This document shows positions 1 through 8,514 of a stretch of DNA of 42,088 nt, piece by piece. The DNA is taken from NCBI GenBank assembly GCA_913053235.1, contig CAJXFT010000009.1, forward strand, positions 1 to 42,088, written 5' to 3'. The notes beneath the pieces are model-generated. The model made no database searches. It was not told the origin of the DNA and saw nothing but the letters and a program-made list of their open reading frames with translations. The first letter of the stretch is position 1. Each line of letters begins with the position of its first letter. The stretch comes from an uncultured Alphaproteobacteria bacterium. GTDB lineage: Bacteria > Pseudomonadota > Alphaproteobacteria > UBA828. Both the position numbers and the translations under genes were made by a program.

Positions 1-147
1 CGGCAACGCGCGGGCGTAATAATCCGCCAGCGCCGCCGAGGCCGCTTCGTCGATATGCTTTACCAGGCGCGCCTCACGGTAAAACATTTCGTCGTCGCCG
101 CCGTCTTCGCGGGCAAAATGCTCGGGTTTGAATTCGTTCCGCATCAT
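1..147 (-). CDS. Class I SAM-dependent methyltransferase, N-terminal fragment running off the left edge
   Basis: Reverse-strand reading from ATG at 147/144 gives M(M)RNEFKPEHFAREDGGDDEMFYREARLVKHIDEAASAALADYYARALP, resembling the N-terminus of FYxxPRLVxHID methyltransferases. Partial, and not in the supplied ORF list. Confidence 0.5.
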   Translation of the reverse strand, partial: MMRNEFKPEHFAREDGGDDEMFYREARLVKHIDEAASAALADYYARALP

Positions 148-237
148 CGGCTCAGCATATACCCTATCCGTTAATGCACTGCCTCGGCGAAATCGATGCT
201 ATACCGGGCCGGGAACGGAAAATCGGAGACATTCAGC

Positions 238-633
238 ATGATTACCAAGGGCGTCAAGCAACTCTGCGCCGAGGCGGAAGCGGAGATCGAGACCGTGACG
301 GCGGAGGAAGCCATCAAGCTTGCCGAAGAGGATGCGGTGCAACTCGTCGATATCCGCGATATCCGGGAACTGTGGCGCGAGGGCGCGGTGCCCGGCGCGC
401 TGCACGCGCCGCGCGGCTTGCTGGAATTCTGGGTCGACCCGGAGAGCAGCTACCACCGCGAAATTTTCGCCAGCGACAAACGCTTCATCTTCTTTTGCGC
501 CGGCGGCCTGCGCTCGGCGCTCGCCACCCAATCGGTCCAGCGCATGGGCCTCAATCCGGTGGCCCATATCGAAGGCGGATTCGAGGCCTGGAAGGAAGCC
601 GGCGGAAGCACCGTCGTCAAGGAAAAGAAATAA
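238..633 (+). CDS. Rhodanese-like domain protein
   Basis: MITKGVKQLCAEAEAEI...VQLVDIRDIRELWREGAVPGALHAPRG...FFCAGGLRSALATQ...GGFEAWKEAGG; active-site Cys in the CAGGLRS loop. ATG at 238 preferred over the upstream start. Confidence 0.9.
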   Translation: MITKGVKQLCAEAEAEIETVTAEEAIKLAEEDAVQLVDIRDIRELWREGAVPGALHAPRGLLEFWVDPESSYHREIFASDKRFIFFCAGGLRSALATQSVQRMGLNPVAHIEGGFEAWKEAGGSTVVKEKK

Positions 634-679
634 CGCGCGACGCTGTCGGCGCTTTGCCACGCCGGGCGGATAAACGCCG

Positions 680-1624
680 TTGAAACTTCTCACCAGTTTT
701 ATTGATCCGCTGTCCGCCGCCTATCTGCGCCTGCCGGGCCAGATGCGCGGCATGCTTCTGCTGCTCTGCGCCACCATTCTGTTCTCCTGCATGCACGCGC
801 TCATTCGCCATGTCGGCGAGGCGCAGCACCCGTTCGAGATGGCGTTTTTCCGCAACCTGTTCGGCTTCATCGTGCTGGCGCCGTTTTTCATGCGCTATGG
901 TTTCGGCATCCTGCGCACCCAGCGCTTCGGACTGCATGCGCTGCGCGGCACGGTTCATGTCGGCTCGATGCTGCTGTTTTTTTCCGCCGTCACCGTGGCG
1001 CCGCTCGCCACCGTGGCGGCGATGACGTTCACCGCGCCGCTCTTCGTGACCGTCGGCGCGGTGTTGCTGTTGGGCGAGAAAATTCGTTACCGCCGCGTCG
1101 GCGCGCTGCTGATCGGTTTCGCCGGCGTGATGATCGTGCTTCGCCCCGGCCTCGGCGGATTGGAAGTCGGCGCCCTGATGGCGCTCGGCTCGTCGGGCAT
1201 CTGGGCCTGTGCCCTCTTAATGATCAAGGTTTTGTCGCGCACCGAATCAAGCATAACGCTGACCGCCTATATGGCGATTTTCCTGACCCCGCTTTCCGCC
1301 ATCCCCGCCGCTTTGGTGTGGCAGTGGCCGAGCGCCGAGGAGCTCGGCTGGCTCGCCCTGATGGGCAGCATCGGCACGGCCGGGCATCTCTTCCTGGCCC
1401 AGGCCTTCCGCGAGGCGGACGCGACGACGGTGCTGCCGCTCGATTTCCTGCGCCTGATCTGGGCCAGCCTGCTCGGCTATTTTCTCTTCGGCCAGGTGCC
1501 CGAGGTGCTGGTGTGGATCGGCGGCGCGGTGATTTTTTCGAGCACCATCTATCTCGCCTACCGCGAAGCGGTGGTGTCGCGCCGCACACGGAAAACCACC
1601 GACCCACCGCTGCCGCCGGGCTGA
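680..1624 (+). CDS. DMT/EamA family transporter
   Basis: 314-aa hydrophobic ORF with repeated EamA-type transmembrane segments (MRGMLLLLCATILFSCMHALIRHVG..., LLIGFAGVMIVLRPG). Confidence 0.9.
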   Translation: MKLLTSFIDPLSAAYLRLPGQMRGMLLLLCATILFSCMHALIRHVGEAQHPFEMAFFRNLFGFIVLAPFFMRYGFGILRTQRFGLHALRGTVHVGSMLLFFSAVTVAPLATVAAMTFTAPLFVTVGAVLLLGEKIRYRRVGALLIGFAGVMIVLRPGLGGLEVGALMALGSSGIWACALLMIKVLSRTESSITLTAYMAIFLTPLSAIPAALVWQWPSAEELGWLALMGSIGTAGHLFLAQAFREADATTVLPLDFLRLIWASLLGYFLFGQVPEVLVWIGGAVIFSSTIYLAYREAVVSRRTRKTTDPPLPPG

Positions 1625-1637
1625 GTTTGGTTCAGCC
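1619..1637. terminator. Short hairpin spanning both stop codons of convergent genes
   Basis: GGCTGA (1619-1624) ... TCAGCC (1632-1637); each arm contains the TGA of one of the two convergent ORFs. Confidence 0.35.
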
Positions 1638-2801
1638 GGTGCGCAGAACGCCTTTGTCTTTCAGGCGCGCCACTTCGTCCGGGCCGAGGCCGAGGCCGAG
1701 CGCGATTTCCTCCGAATCGGCGCCGAGCGCCGGCGCCTGCATGTTCACTTCGCCGGGCTCGCGGCGGAACTTGATCGGAATGCCGAGATGGGCATTGCCG
1801 TCCGCATCGCGCAGCAGCATGTCGCGCGCCAGCAAATGCTCGTTCTCGAAGGCTTCGACAAGGTCGAGCACCGGCGCGAAACAGATATCGCGGCCCTTGA
1901 ACCATGCGCTCCATTCGTCGCGCGTCTTGGTCAAAAAAGTCTCGCTCAAATAATCGCGTAAATCCGCCTGCGGCTCGCCGGGTGGCAGTTTGGCCACTTC
2001 GATCAAATCCTCGCGCCCCATGGCGGTGAGAAAATTGCTGACGAATTTCATCTCGCTGCCGCCGAGGGTGATATGGCCGCCGCCCTTCACCGCATAGGGC
2101 CGGTAGAAGGCGGCGCCGCCCTGGGTGCGCTCTGAGAGCGGCTCGGGCGCGCGCCCCTCGGCGAGCACCTTGCCGGCGATATGCGGCGTCCAGGAGATCA
2201 CGCTGTCATACATCGACATGTCGAGATAATCGCCCTTGCCGGTTTGCGCCCGGCCGACCAGCGCCATCAGGATGCCGGCGAACGCCATCAGCGAGCCGCC
2301 CATGTCGCTCGGCGGCATGCACGGCATGTTGGGCTGGCCGTCCCGGTCGACACTCAGGCTGGCCACGCCGGCGAGCGCGCAGACGCTCAAATCATGCGCC
2401 GGGCGGTCGCGGTAGGGCCCGTCCTGGCCGAAGGCCGAGATCGAGCAATAGACCACTTGCGGCGCCCGCGCGGCGACCACGTCATAGCCGATCCCAAGAC
2501 GGTCGACGACGCCCGGGCGGAAGGTCTCGAGCACCACATCGGCGCCTTCCGCCAGGCGCAGGAACAACTCCCGCCCGTCGGCGCTCTTGAGATCGAGCGA
2601 CAGGCTCTTCTTGCCGCGGTTGGCGTTGCGGTAATAGACGGTCTGATCGCCGCTCTTGGGGCCGATATGGCGTGCCGGATCGCCGCTCTTGGTGTCCTCG
2701 ATCTTGATCACCTCGGCACCATGGTCGGCCATCATCATGGCGAGGTGCGGTCCGGGTAAAAACCGCGAAAGATCCAGCACCTTTATTCCCGTCAATTTCA
2801 T
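1632..2801 (-). CDS. CaiB/BaiF (class III) CoA-transferase family protein
   Basis: MKLTGIKVLDLSRFLPGPHLAMMMADHGAEVIKIEDTKSGDPARHIGP...YYRNANRGKKSLSLDLKSADGRELFLRLAEGADVVLETFRPGVVDRLGIGYD; canonical family III motifs. Start taken at the internal Met (2801). Confidence 0.93.
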   Translation of the reverse strand: MKLTGIKVLDLSRFLPGPHLAMMMADHGAEVIKIEDTKSGDPARHIGPKSGDQTVYYRNANRGKKSLSLDLKSADGRELFLRLAEGADVVLETFRPGVVDRLGIGYDVVAARAPQVVYCSISAFGQDGPYRDRPAHDLSVCALAGVASLSVDRDGQPNMPCMPPSDMGGSLMAFAGILMALVGRAQTGKGDYLDMSMYDSVISWTPHIAGKVLAEGRAPEPLSERTQGGAAFYRPYAVKGGGHITLGGSEMKFVSNFLTAMGREDLIEVAKLPPGEPQADLRDYLSETFLTKTRDEWSAWFKGRDICFAPVLDLVEAFENEHLLARDMLLRDADGNAHLGIPIKFRREPGEVNMQAPALGADSEEIALGLGLGPDEVARLKDKGVLRTG

Positions 2802-2937
2802 TGCGCGCTCCAGCTTTTCACCATATCGGCGCGCCGCCATGTCGGAATTATCTGCGCGGCGCCGGCTTAGACCCTTATAATGGCCCTCCCGGCCGGATGC
2901 CAATGTTGGCGTGGCGCAATTATCTGACGAACTTCGC

Positions 2938-3690
2938 ATGGCTAAGACAAAGGCACGGAAATCGCGCTTGCGCTATCAAGAGGTGGCGGACGCTCTGCTC
3001 GGACAAATCGCCAATGACCGTCATCCGGTGGGCGCCATGCTGCCCTCCGAGCTCGAATTGTGCCAACAGTTCGGCGTCAGCCGCTACACCGTGCGCGAGG
3101 CGCTCAGGAGGCTCGGCGATATGGGCGTGGTGTCGCGCCGCCAGGGCTCCGGCACCCTGGTGCGGGCGCGCGAGCCGGCGGCGAAATATGTCCAGACATT
3201 GGGATCGCTCGGCGAATTCCTGCAATATCCGGAAGACACGCGGCTGCATATCCTCTCGGCGCGCGAACGCGTCGCCGACAAGGCCCTGGCCGACATGCTC
3301 GACGGCCGCCAGCGCCGGCGCTGGTTTCACATCGAAGCCCTGAGAAGGCGCTCCGACGGCCTGCCGCTGTGCTGGAGCAATATATTCGTGCTGCCCAAAT
3401 ACGCCTCCCTGGTGCAGTGGATCGGCAAGGACAACAGCCCGGTGCATTTGCTGATCGACCGCCATTTCGATCAGCGCCCGGCAAAGGTCGAGATCGACAT
3501 GTTCGCCGGCGAGATATCGGCCGATCACGCGGCCGAGCTGGAAGTGGCGGAAGGCACGCCGGCGCTGATCATCGTGCGGCGCTACGCCGAGACGTCGGGC
3601 AGAAATTATGAAATCTCCGTCATCGAGCATCCGGCCGGGCGCTTCACCTATTCGATGGAATTGAAGCGCGCCTGGGGCGCGAGCGACTGA
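2938..3690 (+). CDS. GntR family transcriptional regulator (wHTH + UTRA-like domain)
   Basis: YQEVADALLGQIANDRHPVGAMLPSELELCQQFGVSRYTVREALRRLGDMGVVSRRQGSGTLV, then a UTRA-like C-terminus. Alternative GTG start at 2911. Confidence 0.93.
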   Translation: MAKTKARKSRLRYQEVADALLGQIANDRHPVGAMLPSELELCQQFGVSRYTVREALRRLGDMGVVSRRQGSGTLVRAREPAAKYVQTLGSLGEFLQYPEDTRLHILSARERVADKALADMLDGRQRRRWFHIEALRRRSDGLPLCWSNIFVLPKYASLVQWIGKDNSPVHLLIDRHFDQRPAKVEIDMFAGEISADHAAELEVAEGTPALIIVRRYAETSGRNYEISVIEHPAGRFTYSMELKRAWGASD

Positions 3691-3693
3691 AGA

Positions 3694-4596
3694 ATGAATA
3701 GCGAAACCGGCCGAATGGAGCCCTTGCGAACCTGGCTGTTCGCGCCCGGCAACCATGCGAGGAAGGTCGAGAAAGTGTTCACCGTCGGCGCCGACGCGGT
3801 GGTGCTCGACCTCGAGGATGCGGTGGCGCTCGAACAAAAGGCGGCGACGCGCGCCACGGTGGTCGCGGCGCTGAAGGCGGAGGGCAATCGCGCCAGCCGG
3901 GGCTATGTCCGCGTCAACGCCATCGATACGGAATTTTGCCACGGCGATCTGGAGGCGGTGATCGGCCCGTGGCTCGACGGCATCCTGCTGCCCAAGGTCG
4001 AAAGCGCCAGCCAGTTGCAGACCATCGACTGGCTCATGGCGCAGCTCGAACGCAAGCGCGGCATGGCGGTGGGCGGCCTCGATATCCTGCCGATCATCGA
4101 AACCGGGCGCGGCGTCGCGGCCATCAATGATATCGCGCGCTCGCGGACGCGAGTCAGGCGCCTGTCGTTCGGGGCCGGCGATTTTACCAACGATATGGGC
4201 ATGCTGTGGACGCCAGACGAGGGCGAGCTCATGCACGCGCGCTCGGCGATCGCGCTGGCTTCGCGCGCCGCCGGGCTGGAGCCGCCCATCGATACCGTGT
4301 TCATCGATTTGCAGGATAGCGAACATCTGCAAAAATCCGCGCGCACCGCGCTGGCGCTTGGATATCGCGGGAAATTATGCATCCATCCGGCGCAAATCGA
4401 TGCGGTGAACGCGATCTTCACGCCGAGCGCGGAGGAGGTCGCCAAGGCGCGGAAATATGTCGACGCCTTCGCGGCGGCGGAAGCCGAGGGCTCGGCTTCG
4501 ATTCAGGTCGATGGCTATTTCGTCGACTACCCTATATTCGAGAAAGCCCAACGCACGCTTGCCCTGATGGCGGCGATAGAGGCAAAGCAAGACTGA
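3694..4596 (+). CDS. HpcH/HpaI / CitE-like CoA ester lyase
   Basis: PLRTWLFAPGNHARKVEKVFTVGADAVVLDLEDAVA...GYVRVNAIDT...PKVESASQ...LSFGAGDFTNDMG...CIHPAQIDAVN; CitE-like family pattern. Confidence 0.92.
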   Translation: MNSETGRMEPLRTWLFAPGNHARKVEKVFTVGADAVVLDLEDAVALEQKAATRATVVAALKAEGNRASRGYVRVNAIDTEFCHGDLEAVIGPWLDGILLPKVESASQLQTIDWLMAQLERKRGMAVGGLDILPIIETGRGVAAINDIARSRTRVRRLSFGAGDFTNDMGMLWTPDEGELMHARSAIALASRAAGLEPPIDTVFIDLQDSEHLQKSARTALALGYRGKLCIHPAQIDAVNAIFTPSAEEVAKARKYVDAFAAAEAEGSASIQVDGYFVDYPIFEKAQRTLALMAAIEAKQD

Positions 4597-4625
4597 ACCA
4601 AGCAACCTTGAACGAGGAGGGAATC

Positions 4626-5123
4626 ATGTCCGCGGAAATCGAAAAACGCCTGAAGCGCCTGGAAGATATCGAGGACATCAAGCAGTTGATCGCGCGCTAC
4701 GCCAAGGCGGCGGACCTTAACGGCAATGAGGCGATGATGGCGACCTGCTTCACCGCCGACGCGGTGTGGAACTGCGAGGGCATTGGCGGCTGGCAGGGGC
4801 GCGATGCGGTCGTCGCGGGTTTGCGCGAAACCAGCACCGTAAAACTGCCATGGGCGCTCCACTATATGACCCAGCCGATCATCACCATCGCCGCTGACGG
4901 CCAAACCGCGGAAGGTGAATATTATCTCTGGGAATTGGCCAAGGTCAGTCAGGAAGATGGCGGCGGCGCAACCGAGGATACCTGGATCGGCGGCTGGTAC
5001 GAATCCAAATTTCGCAATGAAAACGGCGTCTGGTTGTTCAGCCATATCGAGTTGATCCTGAAATTGATGAGCGGCGCCTCACAACCGCAATGGCAAACCC
5101 CGATCGCGCCCTGGCAGGGATAG
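4626..5123 (+). CDS. Nuclear transport factor 2-like / SnoaL-like protein
   Basis: MSAEIEKRLKRLEDIEDIKQLIARYAKAADLNGNEAMMATCFTADAVWNCEGIGGWQGRDAVV; typical SnoaL-like N-terminus. Confidence 0.85.
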   Translation: MSAEIEKRLKRLEDIEDIKQLIARYAKAADLNGNEAMMATCFTADAVWNCEGIGGWQGRDAVVAGLRETSTVKLPWALHYMTQPIITIAADGQTAEGEYYLWELAKVSQEDGGGATEDTWIGGWYESKFRNENGVWLFSHIELILKLMSGASQPQWQTPIAPWQG

Positions 5124-5125
5124 CA

Positions 5126-5160
5126 CCGGAAGGCGATGCGTTTCACGCGTCGCCTTCCGG
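5126..5160. terminator. Strong stem-loop immediately after the NTF2-like gene
   Basis: CCGGAAGGCGA (5126-5136) pairs perfectly with TCGCCTTCCGG (5150-5160); the interior GCGT/ACGC extends the stem around a TTC loop. No T-tract follows. Confidence 0.6.
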
Positions 5161-5241
5161 CAAGCGCGACCGCGCGCCCGAGCTTATGCGAGGCAAGCCA
5201 AGGACGCGGACGCGTCCGCCCGGCGCTTGAGGGAATATACG

Positions 5242-5263
5242 ACGGGTCATCTTGATGACCCGT
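5242..5263. promoter_or_regulatory. Near-perfect palindrome upstream of the isochorismatase-family gene
   Basis: ACGGGTCATC-TT-GATGACCCGT, 10-bp perfect arms, 22 bp upstream of the ATG at 5286. Confidence 0.5.
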
Positions 5264-5285
5264 TGGTATTGGAGGAACGAGTCCC

Positions 5286-5975
5286 ATGCAGGATTGGCGG
5301 CGCTATCTCAGCGACGGCGACTTGGCGACAATCGAGCGCGGCAAGTGGGCGCGCCCGGTGGGCTACGGCGTGCGTCCGGCGGTGATCGTGATCGATGTGC
5401 AGAACTATATGGCCGGCGAGGAGGCGGGTAACGACCCCGACAAATACCCTTACGCCGCGCCGGCCGTCGCCTGGCCCGCTGTGCGGCAAATCGAAGCCAT
5501 ATTGGCCGCCGCCCGCGGCGCCGGCGCGCCCATCATCTACACCCGCTTCGCCATCGACCGCGAGGCCGGCGACGCTGGCCTGTTCGACGCCAAGATCGGC
5601 GCGCCGGAAAGCGAATATGTCTATCTCGAAGGCACCCATGGCAGCGAGATCGTCAAGGACATCGCGCCCCAGCCCGGCGACCTGGTGATCACCAAGAAGA
5701 AACCGAGCAGCTTTTTCGGCACCCCCCTGCTGCCCTATCTGATCGAACGCCGGGTCGATACGCTGATCGTCACCGGCGGCTCGACCTGCAACTGCGTGCG
5801 CGCCACCGTGTTCGACGCCTTTTCCTATAATTTCCGCGCCATCGTGCCGAGCGACGCGGTGTTCGACCGCATGCCGATTTCGCAGGCGATTAATCTGTTC
5901 GATATGAACCGCTGCTCGGCGGATGTCGTCGAAACGAGCGCGGTGCTCGAATATCTGGCGGGTCTCAAGGCCTAG
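5286..5975 (+). CDS. Isochorismatase-family cysteine hydrolase (N-carbamoylsarcosine amidase-like)
   Basis: PAVIVIDVQNYM...GAPIIYTRFAI...ITKKKPSSFFGTPL...VDTLIVTGGSTCNCVRATVFDAFS; Asp, Lys and Cys of the family are present. Confidence 0.92.
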   Translation: MQDWRRYLSDGDLATIERGKWARPVGYGVRPAVIVIDVQNYMAGEEAGNDPDKYPYAAPAVAWPAVRQIEAILAAARGAGAPIIYTRFAIDREAGDAGLFDAKIGAPESEYVYLEGTHGSEIVKDIAPQPGDLVITKKKPSSFFGTPLLPYLIERRVDTLIVTGGSTCNCVRATVFDAFSYNFRAIVPSDAVFDRMPISQAINLFDMNRCSADVVETSAVLEYLAGLKA

Positions 5976-6184
5976 GTTATGGACTCGCAAATGACGCTCA
6001 CGGCAACGACTTCCGCTAATTGACGTAAACCGGTCATTGTTGATCTACACAGTGAAGGCCCGGTTTTGACATTTGACGCCACGCGTCAACATCCAAATCC
6101 GACGCTGCGAGGACGCCGACCTAGACTCTCGTCTCATTCGTGCATACGTTCTATTCATACCACCATCTGGGTTTGGGGAGGCCC

Positions 6185-7951
6185 ATGACGAAGAAGGTTG
6201 AGCGCAGGCTGGCGGCGATCCTGAGCGCCGACGTGGTGGGCTACTCGAACCTCATGGAGGCCGACGAGGCCGGCACGCTCGCGCGCCTAAAGGCCCACCG
6301 CGCGGAGCTGTTCGACCCGATCACGGAAGAGAATGGCGGGCGCATCGTCAAGCTCATGGGCGACGGCGCGCTGGTCGAATTTCCAAGCGTGGTCGGGGCC
6401 GTGCGCTGCGCAATCGAGGTGCAGCGCGGCATGTCGATGCGCAACGAAAGCCTAACCGAAGGCGAGCGCATCACACTCCGCATCGGGGTCAATCTGGGCG
6501 ACGTGATCATCGAGGGCGAGGACATCTATGGCGAGGGCGTCAATATCGCGGCCCGGCTTCAGGGGCTGGCCGCGCCGGGCGGCGTGTCGGTTTCCGGCAA
6601 AGTGCATGACGAGGTGCGGGGAAAAGTTGAGGCGGCATTTGAGGACCAGGGTGAGAAGAGCGTCAAGAACATCGCCCAGCCGATACGGGTCTATGCGCTC
6701 ACCTCGGCGGACGAGGCGCCGACGAGGCAGGGCGACGAAGGCGCGGACCTTGCGCTGCCGTCCAAGCCCTCAATCGCCGTTCTGCCTTTCAACAATATGA
6801 GCGAAGATGCGGGGCAGGAGTATTTCGCCGATGGCATCGCCGACGATATCCTGACCGGGCTGTCGCGCTTCCACGATCTCTTCGTCATCGCGCGTAATTC
6901 CTCCTTTATCTATAAGGGGTCTGCCGTCGATATTAAGCAAGTCGGCCGCGAACTCGGCGTCCGCTATGTGCTGGAAGGCGGCGTCCGCAAAGCCGGCGAC
7001 CGCGTGCGCATTACCGCCCAGCTCATTGAAGCCGAGACCGGCAATCATCTGTGGGCCGAGAAATATGACGGCGAACTCGCCGATATCTTCGATCTGCAGG
7101 ACGAGATCACCGCGAGCGTGGTGGGCGCGATCCAGACCTCCGTTTCCTTCGCCGAAATCGAGCGCGCCCGCGGCAAGCATCCCAGCAATCTCGATGCCCA
7201 CGATCACATCATGCGCGGCTGGGCGGAATGGATCCACCCCACTCAGGAAGGCATGGCGAACGCCAAAGAACATGCTCGTGCGGCCCTGGCGTTGGATGCG
7301 CGCTACGCGACCGCCTATACCCTATTGGGCTGGGCGGATATGTTGCTGCTCCTCTATGGCTGGTCGGCGGACCACCAGGCAACCATTCGCACTGCGAAAG
7401 AATCGGCGCGGCGGGCGGTGGAACTCGATGACGGCGATGGCGCGGCCTATGCCGTGCTTGGCTGCTCGCTGGTGTTGAGCCGCGAGCACGATACCGCCTT
7501 GGCCGCTTGTGAGCGCGCGGTACGCGTCAATCCCAACCTGGCTGGCGCCGCCCATATTCGAGGATTGGCTTATGTCTGCACAGGCCGGCCGGCCGAGGGC
7601 GTTGAGGAATGCCGGCGCGCGCTACGGCTCAGCCCTCGCGATCCCGAAACATTCGGATTTCTGAATACCTTGGCGATGTGCCAGTATGCGCTGCGCGACT
7701 ATGAAGCGGCGGCGGGAACCGCCGAAGAGCTTGTCGCGCTAAAGCCGGATTATATTTTCGGCCATTGGCATGTCGCCATCGCCTGCGCCCAACTCGGCCG
7801 GACCGAGCGCGCCGAGCGCGCCTTTCAGGAAATCCTCCGCATCAAACCCAATTTCGACCAGGCCTTCATCGACGCCGTCACCCCCTTCCAGGACCGCGCC
7901 GAATACGAACACGAAGTCGACGGCCTTCGGAAAGCGGGTTGGCAAGGTTGA
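6185..7951 (+). CDS. Class III adenylate/guanylate cyclase domain protein with C-terminal TPR repeats
   Basis: RRLAAILSADVVGYSNLMEADEAGTL...GGRIVKLMGDGALVEFPSVVGAV...EDIYGEGVNIAARLQ, then PSIAVLPFNNMSEDAGQEYFADGIADDILTGLSR and TPR-like helices. Confidence 0.95.
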   Translation: MTKKVERRLAAILSADVVGYSNLMEADEAGTLARLKAHRAELFDPITEENGGRIVKLMGDGALVEFPSVVGAVRCAIEVQRGMSMRNESLTEGERITLRIGVNLGDVIIEGEDIYGEGVNIAARLQGLAAPGGVSVSGKVHDEVRGKVEAAFEDQGEKSVKNIAQPIRVYALTSADEAPTRQGDEGADLALPSKPSIAVLPFNNMSEDAGQEYFADGIADDILTGLSRFHDLFVIARNSSFIYKGSAVDIKQVGRELGVRYVLEGGVRKAGDRVRITAQLIEAETGNHLWAEKYDGELADIFDLQDEITASVVGAIQTSVSFAEIERARGKHPSNLDAHDHIMRGWAEWIHPTQEGMANAKEHARAALALDARYATAYTLLGWADMLLLLYGWSADHQATIRTAKESARRAVELDDGDGAAYAVLGCSLVLSREHDTALAACERAVRVNPNLAGAAHIRGLAYVCTGRPAEGVEECRRALRLSPRDPETFGFLNTLAMCQYALRDYEAAAGTAEELVALKPDYIFGHWHVAIACAQLGRTERAERAFQEILRIKPNFDQAFIDAVTPFQDRAEYEHEVDGLRKAGWQG

Positions 7952-7972
7952 GTGTCATGTCTGCTTGTGGCT

Positions 7973-8132
7973 GAGGCTGTTGAAAAACTATTTTGGGGTC
8001 TGAAATCGCGATTTCTCGGAGATCAACGAAAACCCGACTCCCATAAAATCAATAGCTTAGACGTTCACCAATTTGGCGGTGCTCACCGATAACGGCTGAA
8101 AACGCCTTTTTCAGGAGTTGTTCAACAGCCTC
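7973..8132. mobile_element. MITE-like element or IS remnant 1 (~160 bp)
   Basis: TIR GAGGCTGTTGAAAAACT (7973-7989) versus AGTTGTTCAACAGCCTC (8116-8132), 16/17 complementary; flanked by GGCT (7969-7972) and GGCT (8133-8136). Confidence 0.7.
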
Positions 8133-8184
8133 GGCTAAGAACTGAAGTTCAAGCCACCGTTAAAAAACTTCCGCTGTCGGAGGT

Positions 8185-8343
8185 ATTCTGTTGCAAAACT
8201 CGCATTCGGCGGCTCTGGATGCCGATTCTTCATCCGCCGGAACTGGCGCTTTCTGTCAAGTCATTGATTTCGTTGTGCCCGAGTATTGGTGTCCGAGCAA
8301 ACGCCAAGTGAAAAATTGTCCCACAGGAGTTTTGCAACAGAAT
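8185..8343. mobile_element. MITE-like element or IS remnant 2 (~159 bp)
   Basis: Perfect 17-bp inverted repeat ATTCTGTTGCAAAACTC (8185-8201) / GAGTTTTGCAACAGAAT (8327-8343); flanked by direct repeats TCGGAGG (8177-8183) and TCGGAGG (8343-8349), with 1-nt boundary ambiguity. Confidence 0.7.
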
Positions 8344-8514
8344 CGGAGGCATAGCGGACATTGCGCTGGGGGTTCTTGAATGCGAAGCCAAATCCGAATT
8401 GATACCGGATTGACCATCGCACCGTTATCGAAACCTCTTGCCGAACAAGGGCCGTCCAAAAGCGAATCACATAGGGGACGGTTCGAGTATCCTTCGTATT
8501 GGGTCGTGGTTTGG

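Noticed and set aside
2920-4332. 470-aa minus-strand ORF antisense to GntR and CitE-like lyase
   Set aside because: Spans two genes on the opposite strand and lacks recognisable motifs.
8191-8379. 62-aa plus-strand ORF inside MITE-like element 2
   Set aside because: Starts within the TIR (TTG) with no credible RBS or known motif; likely chance ORF, though a short element-encoded peptide cannot be excluded.
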